From: a virus | Length of the DNA: 41,138 nucleotides | IMG/VR virus record: IMGVR_UViG_3300017989_000206 | Span: 1 to 41,138 of that record | Direction: 5' to 3' (one strand) | Shown here: positions 5,633-12,988 of the stretch, one piece after another | Position numbering within the stretch: the stretch's first letter is position 1 | How the letters are laid out: the number at the start of each line of letters is the position of its first letter | The notes under the pieces: generated by a model | Seen by the model: only the letters and a program-made list of their open reading frames with translations | Told to the model about the DNA's origin: nothing | Database searches by the model: none | Translations under genes and position numbers: made by a program

Positions 5633-6635
5633 AAGCGTAACTCACTCCCTCTCCGTTTACTGATACATCGAAATATACTTTGTTCGTGTTATCAATATCT
5701 ATATCTAATGATTCTCCTGCTTGAAGCTCGTACCCATTAGCACTCGAAACTCCTGAGTTTCCAACATAGACAAGCCCTGTGTTTGAATTGAGAGCTTTAA
5801 CAGTTACAGATCTGATTGTGGTGTCGGATTTAATTACTACAGCACTTCCGGAGTTAGTCGTAGTTTTTCCATTTGCAAATGTAGAAGGCACTTCTAAGTT
5901 TAGATTGTCATAATCAATCTCGTTTCCGCTTGAATCGAAATTAGTAACTTTTAATTGGGTGTTTGAGTTGACACTAACTCCACTTTCAAGCTCTTCAAGG
6001 CTCATCTTTGCATTACCACTAGATGTACCTTGCATACTTGTATAGGTGTTTGCCGAAGTTCTAAGTTTAGGAATCGAGATATTCAACTCAGCATCATCTT
6101 GGTCGTTCAGGCTGTCTTGAAGGTTATGACTACTCCATTTTATGGGTTGCTTTTTGAGTATCGAATGAAGATGGAATGTTGTTTGGTCTGAGCCTCCGTT
6201 TGTATATACAATCCTATAATACTGTGCTTGAACAGGCGGTGTGAAGAATTTAGCCGTACTTGCTGGGATATCATATTCCTCACCATCGTGCCAATCGGTG
6301 TTATTAGATGAAAATTGAATAGCTAGCGTACCTGCAACGTCCGCTTCTACCAAAACCGTAATAGCCGAGTAAGCAAGTATATCCGTTCCTGTGCCTGTGA
6401 ATACTTCTGCCGCACTCAGTGGAGTGGTCGTGGAGTTATTCGTATCCGCCAGCCCTTGCATTACTGTATGGAGTTGACCTAGAGAATCAACTTCTGCTAC
6501 GTTTCCACTACTTCCCTCTAATTGGATTTTTCCAATAGTGTTTGGTCCCGATGGAATTGGTGCATCGATCTCTACTCTAGCTATCTTTTTAACGATAACA
6601 TCGATTGCTTTAGGGAATCTAAATACTGGAGGCAC
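5622..6635 (-). CDS. Virion-type beta protein with a shared C-terminal domain, 337 aa
   Basis: Starts at GTG 6635, six bases after AAGGG. The N-terminal part has DVIVKKIARVEIDAPIPSG and a discoidin/carbohydrate-module-like beta segment (TLAIQFSSNNTDWHDGEEYDIPA, about 105-128). The last 50 residues (VYVGNSGVSSANGYELQAGE to VNGEGVSYAYEV) match the second half of the exported protein at 10209-10553. That common module suggests the two proteins bind the same partner. It overlaps the O-antigen-ligase-like gene upstream by 17 bases. Probably a surface or fibre component. Confidence 0.6.
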   Translation of the reverse strand: MPPVFRFPKAIDVIVKKIARVEIDAPIPSGPNTIGKIQLEGSSGNVAEVDSLGQLHTVMQGLADTNNSTTTPLSAAEVFTGTGTDILAYSAITVLVEADVAGTLAIQFSSNNTDWHDGEEYDIPASTAKFFTPPVQAQYYRIVYTNGGSDQTTFHLHSILKKQPIKWSSHNLQDSLNDQDDAELNISIPKLRTSANTYTSMQGTSSGNAKMSLEELESGVSVNSNTQLKVTNFDSSGNEIDYDNLNLEVPSTFANGKTTTNSGSAVVIKSDTTIRSVTVKALNSNTGLVYVGNSGVSSANGYELQAGESLDIDIDNTNKVYFDVSVNGEGVSYAYEV

Positions 6636-7740
6636 TTGTGACCCTTTCTGATAAAGCTAAATAACACACCAATAATAAAGCCGTTTGTGTCATCCGTGTT
6701 GGAAAAGCAAAAAACATATTAGTAGCAAGACACGCCATCCCGGCTAATACTAAATACTGCCTTCTAACATAAAGCCTAATAGCTACTCTTGTGCAGTAAT
6801 AGGATATCAGTCCAAATCCAACCAATCCAATCTCCCAAAGAAATTGAAGCCAACAATTGTGAGCTTGAGGAAAAGGGTTGTAGTCGTGCTTATAAACAGG
6901 AAACAAAGGAAGATATGTGTCCATTCCGTGACCAAAGAAAAACCACTTCCAGTTAAAAGTCCCATATAGAAATGGTGCTACAGTAGACTTAGACGTATCG
7001 GTAAACCAAGTTATAAACGTAGCGTACCAAGAAGACATCCGACCTCCGCAACGAGGATCAATTGCACCTTGAAACGACCCAAAGTCATACATCGCATATC
7101 CTATAAAAGCTATCAAGCAAAGCGAAGCAATTAGAGGAAAGTATCTTCTATGAGTTAAAACTAAATAAAGAAACGTACCTACTAATAAAGAAACTGCAAA
7201 GCCAGAGCTTTTAGAAAGAATGCACAATATCCCAATTGGAATTATGTACCACTTGCTTCTTAGAATAAGAAACGGACTCAAGACTGCGAGCAACGAAGAT
7301 AGCCTCATATATTGCATTACTGTGCCTAAGAAGACCTTTTCGGGTCTATCAAAGTTTAAAAGAGTGTCTTTACCAAGCAATTGCATTGAAACAATAACAA
7401 GTTGAAGCAAAAAGGCGGCTTCTAATATGTTGTAAATAATCTTCTTTTCGACCTTCTGGAATAAAAGATAAGCGTACACACTAGCAACAACTAAAGCGTA
7501 CGCGTTAAAAGACAAGTAAGGGGCTTGGCTAAAGAAGCAAGCCCCAAACAAGTAGACTACTAACGCCTTAATAGACCAATGTAGAGATTGGCTCATAAGG
7601 AACATTCCGAACATTCCAGCAGCCACCATTAGATAACACCAATGGAAGCTGTTGACAAACATTGGAATGTTGTACCCAATAGGAGGGGCTACAATCAAAA
7701 GACCGAGGCATACTCCTATAAGGTACGAAAGTAATTTCAT
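6619..7740 (-). CDS. O-antigen ligase/polymerase-like membrane protein (Wzy_C type)
   Basis: 373 residues with about ten hydrophobic membrane segments. A large periplasmic-type loop lies near residues 215-300, and the characteristic late motif AHNCWLQFLWEIGLVGFGLI is found at about 300-320. This HN...E.GL.G block is the signature region of Wzy_C proteins (WaaL O-antigen ligase and Wzy polymerases), which join or polymerise undecaprenyl-linked glycans at the periplasmic face. RGxxS-like loop residues are also present (CGGRMSSW). It lies inside the fibre gene cluster with end-to-end overlaps on both sides, so it is an established operon member, not a recent insert. Likely role: altering the host surface glycan, for example for superinfection exclusion. 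The family is well supported; the substrate is unknown. Confidence 0.78.
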   Translation of the reverse strand: MKLLSYLIGVCLGLLIVAPPIGYNIPMFVNSFHWCYLMVAAGMFGMFLMSQSLHWSIKALVVYLFGACFFSQAPYLSFNAYALVVASVYAYLLFQKVEKKIIYNILEAAFLLQLVIVSMQLLGKDTLLNFDRPEKVFLGTVMQYMRLSSLLAVLSPFLILRSKWYIIPIGILCILSKSSGFAVSLLVGTFLYLVLTHRRYFPLIASLCLIAFIGYAMYDFGSFQGAIDPRCGGRMSSWYATFITWFTDTSKSTVAPFLYGTFNWKWFFFGHGMDTYLPLFPVYKHDYNPFPQAHNCWLQFLWEIGLVGFGLISYYCTRVAIRLYVRRQYLVLAGMACLATNMFFAFPTRMTQTALLLVCYLALSERVTSASSI

Positions 7741-8306
7741 TACGCTACCGTTGAATCACCACTACCAATAATAACCCAGCCTACTGTAGAATCAACGAAA
7801 AGCATCGTTACAGACTCTTGTGCAGCATCTAAAGTAACAGTTGTGAAACCTGTTGCAGTATCTGGTGTGATAATCCAAGAACCGCCAGACTCTTGTAAGA
7901 TGTTTACAAAAGTAATCATCTGACCAGAAGTACCGTTGTCCAAACGAGTACCACCATCGGTTTCATCTAAACCACCAGCACCGCCGACACGCTTTTGGAT
8001 TACAGCATAAGCAAGCTGAGTAGTTCCAATAGGTGTAGAAGATGATTGCATAATCAACGTACCATTGCCATAGCGACCATTAGCAAGAAGATTAGTTCTA
8101 AATGTTAAGTCACCAGTAGTATCAGCGTTGTTTGGTGTAACATTAGCCTGACCGTTTGCAGCAGACGCTACTGTTGAGTTAATAAAGTTTAAGCGTCTTG
8201 TCTCACCGCCAACTTTAGTGCCGTCATCATATACAGTTAAAGCAAAAGCCAAGCTAGGTGCTAACACCAAAGCAAGAACTAGAGCCAAAATTCCTAATTT
8301 TTTCAT
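7740..8306 (-). CDS. Sec-signal beta-rich exported protein, 188 aa
   Basis: Begins with a textbook signal peptide (MKKLGILALVLALVLAPSLAFA, cleavage after AFA at 22). The mature part is a Thr/Gly/Asn-rich, beta-strand-prone domain (NTTGDLTFRTN-like strands, SGQMITFVNILQES, ESVTMLFVDSTVGWVIIGSGDS). Fibre proteins are normally assembled in the cytoplasm, so the signal is remarkable. The product should reach the periplasm or outer surface. It is adjacent to a lipoprotein gene and to the O-antigen-ligase-like gene. No enzymatic motif or family is recognised. Confidence 0.65.
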   Translation of the reverse strand: MKKLGILALVLALVLAPSLAFALTVYDDGTKVGGETRRLNFINSTVASAANGQANVTPNNADTTGDLTFRTNLLANGRYGNGTLIMQSSSTPIGTTQLAYAVIQKRVGGAGGLDETDGGTRLDNGTSGQMITFVNILQESGGSWIITPDTATGFTTVTLDAAQESVTMLFVDSTVGWVIIGSGDSTVA

Positions 8307-8322
8307 TTGTTATCTCCCTTTT

Positions 8323-8628
8323 TTAAACTTGTTTCAAACTTAAATTATTCCAACCCTTGCCATTGCAATTTGTATCTTCATAATCTCCGCATAACCAAGC
8401 CACGCAATCGTGCTTGTCAACACCGTTTGTCTGAAGGATTAAGTAAACCTCACATCCTTCAGTTTTTAACTCACAAGCAAGTCTCTTTGACTTCTCTGTG
8501 CAATCGTATAAGTGATTCCCACAAAATGTCTTGTCTTGCTCTGCTTCTAATACTTTAGTATACGCCCTCTGCTCGATTGACTGACAACCGAGCAAAAGGA
8601 ATATTAGAAGAATGAGACTATATTTCAT
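8323..8628 (-). CDS. Cys-rich lipoprotein, 101 aa
   Basis: ATG 8628 follows AGGAAG closely and gives a lipoprotein signal peptide with a clear lipobox (IFLLLGC, Cys15). The mature chain has seven or more further cysteines (FCGNHLYDC, LACELKTEGCEVYLIL, HDCVAWLCGDYEDTNC). The order Cys, a helix, strand, His, then Asp/Asn loosely resembles small transglutaminase/papain-like hydrolases, but this is only a pattern impression. Disulphide bonding and outer-membrane anchoring are the safer inferences. Its start overlaps the 3' end of the beta-helix gene. Possibly a superinfection-exclusion or envelope-modifying protein. Confidence 0.6.
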   Translation of the reverse strand: MKYSLILLIFLLLGCQSIEQRAYTKVLEAEQDKTFCGNHLYDCTEKSKRLACELKTEGCEVYLILQTNGVDKHDCVAWLCGDYEDTNCNGKGWNNLSLKQV

Positions 8629-10228
8629 AGCTTCCTGATACGTACAAAGCAAACGCTTGGTCATCTACTGTGTTCGACCAATTTAAAAATTTAATCTTAT
8701 CGTCTGTATCTACATAGGCTTGCGGATTAGTCCAAGTTGCATTGACTTTTTCTAATCCAGCTACAGGAGTTATATAATTCCCAGCAGTTACGGGCATTGT
8801 AATTTCTAACCCAGTAGCCGCACCATTGGGGTCAGCGGTTGCTGTTTCAAAAGAAAAGAATAAAACATTATCTATTATTCTATATCTAGCAACAGTAGAA
8901 AGACCAGCGGGGGTGTCTCCCGCCCAAGTCAATGTAGGAGTGAATGAAGCCCAAGGCTGATTACCTGTTACCGTTCCACTGAAAGCACTTGTTTCGGTTA
9001 CATAGGTTGTTCCGTATGCGTTAAAGGTTGTGCTTGCGTCACTCTTAACGTCAGAAGTTACACCGCTATAAGTACCGTTGTAGTCGTTGACGGTGATTGT
9101 TCCTGATGTTGTCCTTCTAACATACAAGCCTATTTCATTACCGCTTGCACCTGTAGCAAAGCCAGAGCAGTCATACAAGTTGATAGTCATTCCTGTAGCA
9201 CCTCCGTTTGTGTGAAGTGAGTACGCATACCCTGCGGTTGCCGCCCCAGATGCAATAGCTTTGACGTTATAAAAATTCCAAGTCATAGCCGATGTCGATG
9301 CTGAAGATTCAACAAAACCGAAAGACGCAACATAAGAACCAGAAGATGTTCCATTTACTGTTACATTTCTAACTGTTCCGCTTACGTTAGTAAACTGCAC
9401 AACACCATTAGACGCATTGGCATTTGACCAAGTGATGTCTAAATCTTCTAAAACGATTCCAGTAATATTTCCGCTACCAAACAGAATCCCGTCAAGATTA
9501 TTGCCTGTTGATGTGTAGCTTAAATTTGCTATTCTTACGTTACTTGCTGTTATATTTGTCATCGAAGCGTTTGTAGACGAAAGGATTGTTTTTCCAACTC
9601 CTTGACCTACGATATTCAAAGCCTTGCTTACTGTGAACCCTCCTGCTGACAAATCATACGTTCCGCTTCCAAGGACTAGGGTGTCACCTGCTGAAGCGTT
9701 TGTGATATAAGTTCCGATGTTAGCTCCAACAGGAACAAAAATCAAATTAGTCTCATCGCTGTACATAGCACCATCAGAACCTAAACGCAGTCCAAACTTT
9801 GAAGTGTCGGTGTTGTAGATTCCGAGGTTTCCCCCTCCTGCAGCACCAGAGTCAGCCGCAGACGTTACAGTCCACTCATCACCGCCTGTTCCAGTAGAGT
9901 CTAGCGAGAGTTGAACCCCAGCGGCGTTACTTCCTATGATGCTCTGTGCTTCGATTTCAGCAGTAACTACTCCAAAATAACCAGAACCGACCGCCTCTGG
10001 ATACATCAAAAGATTTGTGCCATCGTATGATAAATACGAATCGTTACCTGTTCCGAGATAAATCTTTTTGCTGTCTAAAAGATGAATATCTCCACTTACA
10101 TTCAAATCCCCATTAACATTACGAGGATTACGAGACACGCTAGAGGTCGCACCTTCTGCAATAGGAGCAAAAAGCAGACCACCGATACAGAGAAAAGCTA
10201 ATATTTTTTTAGCGGTTTTGCCAGTCAT
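8618..10228 (-). CDS. Exported beta-helix tail-spike/fibre-like protein, 536 aa
   Basis: Starts with a Sec-type signal (KKILAFLCIGGLLFAPIAEG, about residues 7-26). Next come a GTGNDSYLSYDGT anchor motif near 58-70, then a parallel beta-helix region (about 165-400). That region has pectate-lyase-like coils: NIGTYITNASAGDTLVLGSG, then repeated NVRIANLS and GIVLEDLDI patterns. A C-terminal fibre-tip domain follows (WASFTPTLTW...ARYRIIDNVLFFSFETA), as found in many phage receptor-binding proteins. Beta-helix proteins of this kind bind or cleave surface polysaccharide. The signal peptide is unusual for a virion spike. It overlaps both neighbours. Confidence 0.7.
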   Translation of the reverse strand: MTGKTAKKILAFLCIGGLLFAPIAEGATSSVSRNPRNVNGDLNVSGDIHLLDSKKIYLGTGNDSYLSYDGTNLLMYPEAVGSGYFGVVTAEIEAQSIIGSNAAGVQLSLDSTGTGGDEWTVTSAADSGAAGGGNLGIYNTDTSKFGLRLGSDGAMYSDETNLIFVPVGANIGTYITNASAGDTLVLGSGTYDLSAGGFTVSKALNIVGQGVGKTILSSTNASMTNITASNVRIANLSYTSTGNNLDGILFGSGNITGIVLEDLDITWSNANASNGVVQFTNVSGTVRNVTVNGTSSGSYVASFGFVESSASTSAMTWNFYNVKAIASGAATAGYAYSLHTNGGATGMTINLYDCSGFATGASGNEIGLYVRRTTSGTITVNDYNGTYSGVTSDVKSDASTTFNAYGTTYVTETSAFSGTVTGNQPWASFTPTLTWAGDTPAGLSTVARYRIIDNVLFFSFETATADPNGAATGLEITMPVTAGNYITPVAGLEKVNATWTNPQAYVDTDDKIKFLNWSNTVDDQAFALYVSGSYEI

Positions 10229-10553
10229 AAGTCACTCCATCCCCATTGACAGTTGAGTCAATGTAAATTTTAAGAAGGTTATTGCTTTGTTTTGTAATCG
10301 TGTAGCAGTCTCCAGCATCTAATGGAATCCCCTCACGAGTAGCAAGAGAAGCAATGACTCCACTATCACCAACCACGATAGTTCCCGTATTGTTTGTCTC
10401 TGCACAGATCGTGATAATATCTACGCTTTGATTTGTTCCTAGAGCTACGGCAGTTCCAGCTGTCGTAACAACTTTTCTTCCGCACCCTTCATCTGCGAAT
10501 GCTACGCCACACACGAGCATTACAGCTATTAAAATTAATAATACTTTTTTCAT
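10209..10553 (-). CDS. Small Sec-exported protein sharing a fibre domain, 114 aa
   Basis: A strong ribosome site (AGGAGGATAAA) and a canonical signal peptide (MKKVLLILIAVMLVCGVAFA, cleaved before DEGCG). The mature 94 residues form a compact beta module (TIVVGDSGVIAS...IPLDAGDCYTITKQS...LKIYIDSTVNGDGVTYDW). The module is related to the C-terminus of the protein at 5622-6635. Shared landmarks are VG(D/N)SGV, L.AG, and VNG(D/E)GV.Y. It probably acts with the neighbouring exported beta-helix protein; catalytic function is not apparent. Confidence 0.68.
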   Translation of the reverse strand: MKKVLLILIAVMLVCGVAFADEGCGRKVVTTAGTAVALGTNQSVDIITICAETNNTGTIVVGDSGVIASLATREGIPLDAGDCYTITKQSNNLLKIYIDSTVNGDGVTYDWQNR

Positions 10554-10563
10554 TTTATCCTCC

Positions 10564-12936
10564 TTAAAATAGCATTCTTGTAAAAATGTGTGTGTTGGAT
10601 TTATCTCCTAACCCTAATTGACCAGATGCTCCATACCCACAAGTAAAAACCGAACCATCAGTATAAAGAATTAACAACTGCCCATAATTTCCGTAACCAA
10701 CTGCACAGATATCAGAAATTTCTGGATTTGCCGAACTTCCAAATAATGTTTGTAGGCTAGACACAGCTGTAAAGCTTGTAAGGTTTGTAGTGTTTCCTTG
10801 TCCTAACTGACCATTACCGTTATATCCGGAAACATAAACATCATCAGATGAATTATGGAAGGCTAATGCAGAGTTTCTATTGTTTCCACCACCAAAGAAC
10901 ACGCCTTTGGTTATTCCAGAAAGGCTAGGGTTGTATGGAGTAGCCTGTCTTGCTGTCCCAGCAGTTCCGCATTGACCTAGAGAATTATAACCCCAAGTCC
11001 TTACTGTGCCATCTGTTAGAATAGCCGCCATCGTACCACCGCTAACATAACCATCGCCAATTACGGTAGAAACAGTTGTCATACCAGATATTGTTACAGG
11101 GGTCGTTCTGTCTGTAGTTGAGTTGTCTCCAAGTTCAGATTGAGAGTTTTCACCCCAAGCGTATAACTGTCCAGAACCGATAGCAAAAGAAGAAGCTCCT
11201 AATGCATATACGTTAAGACAGGTGATTCCGACTACTTGAGCAAATGTATTTGTTGCTGTAGTAGAACCATCTCCCAACTGACCCCCTGCGTTTTGACCCG
11301 CCGCGTAGACCTTTCCCGCAAGAGTACAATACAATGCGTGACCAGAAGAAGATATGGAAGCTTCTGCTATAGCTGTTGTCGTAGAGCCAGTAGCGATTTG
11401 AACAGGACTTGTCTTGTTAGAATTATCCCCTTGTCCTAAAGCACCAGATACGTTGTATCCCCAACCATATAAGGCATTAGAAGTTGAAGACGATATGCTT
11501 ACTGCTGTTGCTAATACCGTAATATTTGAAGTAGCACCTTTTTGAAGATAAACAGAAGTCCACTTATAACCTGCTGGTTTTGGAACTTCTGTGAATGTTT
11601 TTCTAGTTGTTGTGTCCCCAACTCCAAGCTGACCGTAAGCGTTTGCACCACAAGCATATAAACTGCCATCGGTATTTAAAATAAACGTACAGTCGTATCC
11701 TGTATAAACCTTTACTCCGTTGATTGTGTTTTTCTTGTAAATAGAAATAGGAGTCTCTCTGTCTGCATTTATATTACCAACTCCAAGTTGAAAAGATGTG
11801 TTGTCTCCACATCCCATAACAGTACCATCTTCCATAACAAATGCAGAATACTCTAATGTCGTGCCACCTCTTAATGGAAGACTTTCTGCGAATCTTCTTG
11901 AATAAGAACCGTTACTGTATCTGGTTTTTACTGGCTCTTGTGGACTTATGTTATATTCGCTTAAAGACAACTGGGTAGCAACTCTTACGACAAAAGAACC
12001 CTCTGCTGTTGGGGCTGTCCGAGACAAACTTCCTGCTGAAGAATCGCTTAGCCACAAATTAGCATTCGTGTACGTTCCACTATCAGAAGACATCTTTGCG
12101 TACCCGGCTACAGTTAATTCAAACGTATCAGCATCGATAACTTTACTAACAACTCCAGCAACTCTAGCCGTAGTCAAAGAGTCTGCTTTTGCTTTTGCGT
12201 AGTCTGATGCCACAATAGAACCGGTTTTTGATTTAGCATAAAGAACGTCTCTTTCTGAGAAACTGTGACCTGTCTGAGTTACTTGAATCACACAAGATTG
12301 AGAGTTTTGAATAGTCCAAGTCCCTGCTGTTGCACAGATATAAAGCGTAGCTACATCTTGTGCGAAATAGATATCCCCTGCTGTAGGGCTTGTAGGACGG
12401 TCTGCTAACGCACCAGTTCCGATAGTTGAAGGATAGGTTGTCTCCGTGGTTGAGATCTCAGCGTTCTCTAAAGCAGTCTCTCCAGCGTTCCAACGTAGGT
12501 ATTTAAGAGCTTCTGGGGTTGGAATATCTGTTGAATACCCAGCGGTTTCTACGTCTGTGCCTAGAGGATAAGAGAAAGTTCTGTCTTGGGCTTCTGCTAT
12601 TTGCTGAATAACTGCCATATCCTTGTCAAATGAATCCTCTACTACGTCAGCTTTGAATCCAGAGCTTGTAAGATAATCAACGGCTTGTGTTCTTGGTACA
12701 GACCTTCCAATAATAACATAATAGTCGCTTGAAGGAGCCACAGTGAACTCAACAGTTCCACTAGTGTCTACAAGGGTTGTTGTAAAACCAGTAGTTTGAA
12801 GCGTTTGGACTCCAGTTGAAACATCCTCAAAATATACGATGATGCAGTCTGAGTTCAGTCCATCCCAATCGAATGTAAACGTAGTGGTTACGCCATTTCC
12901 TAGCGTTCTTGTTGGTTGATAATTGTCCGAAATCAT
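10564..12936 (-). CDS. Tail fibre with T7 gp17-like N-terminus and RCC1 beta-propeller
   Basis: 790 residues. Residues 1-125 match the T7 tail-fibre attachment domain: FTFDW, GRSVPRTQAVDY, FKADVVEDSFDKDMAVIQQIAE. A linker and beta modules occupy about 125-350. From about 355 to the end there are roughly eight RCC1/ATS1-type repeats (for example YACGANAYGQLGVGD, YGWGYNVSGALGQGD, YVSGYNGNGQLGQGN, FTCGYGASGQLGLGD). These should close into a beta-propeller. The propeller is the likely receptor-binding tip. RCC1 folds are uncommon as phage adhesins but occur in bacterial surface proteins. Good ribosome site (GAGGTGATGAG). Confidence 0.85.
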   Translation of the reverse strand: MISDNYQPTRTLGNGVTTTFTFDWDGLNSDCIIVYFEDVSTGVQTLQTTGFTTTLVDTSGTVEFTVAPSSDYYVIIGRSVPRTQAVDYLTSSGFKADVVEDSFDKDMAVIQQIAEAQDRTFSYPLGTDVETAGYSTDIPTPEALKYLRWNAGETALENAEISTTETTYPSTIGTGALADRPTSPTAGDIYFAQDVATLYICATAGTWTIQNSQSCVIQVTQTGHSFSERDVLYAKSKTGSIVASDYAKAKADSLTTARVAGVVSKVIDADTFELTVAGYAKMSSDSGTYTNANLWLSDSSAGSLSRTAPTAEGSFVVRVATQLSLSEYNISPQEPVKTRYSNGSYSRRFAESLPLRGGTTLEYSAFVMEDGTVMGCGDNTSFQLGVGNINADRETPISIYKKNTINGVKVYTGYDCTFILNTDGSLYACGANAYGQLGVGDTTTRKTFTEVPKPAGYKWTSVYLQKGATSNITVLATAVSISSSTSNALYGWGYNVSGALGQGDNSNKTSPVQIATGSTTTAIAEASISSSGHALYCTLAGKVYAAGQNAGGQLGDGSTTATNTFAQVVGITCLNVYALGASSFAIGSGQLYAWGENSQSELGDNSTTDRTTPVTISGMTTVSTVIGDGYVSGGTMAAILTDGTVRTWGYNSLGQCGTAGTARQATPYNPSLSGITKGVFFGGGNNRNSALAFHNSSDDVYVSGYNGNGQLGQGNTTNLTSFTAVSSLQTLFGSSANPEISDICAVGYGNYGQLLILYTDGSVFTCGYGASGQLGLGDKSNTHIFTRMLF

Positions 12937-12957
12937 CTCATCACCTCTTTCTGAGTA

Positions 12958-12988
12958 ATTATACTATTTTTGTAGTAAGTTTTATATG
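12958..12988 (-). promoter_or_regulatory. Possible minus-strand promoter before the fibre gene
   Basis: The gap between the ejection-protein stop and the fibre start holds a TATAAT (plus coordinates 12958-12963). It is preceded by CATATAAAACTTACTA (12973-12988). The same 16 bases occur at the helicase 3' end (30854-30869), also upstream of a TATAAT. No TTGACA-like box is at the usual distance, so any promoter would use the repeated element or an activator. Confidence 0.35.
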
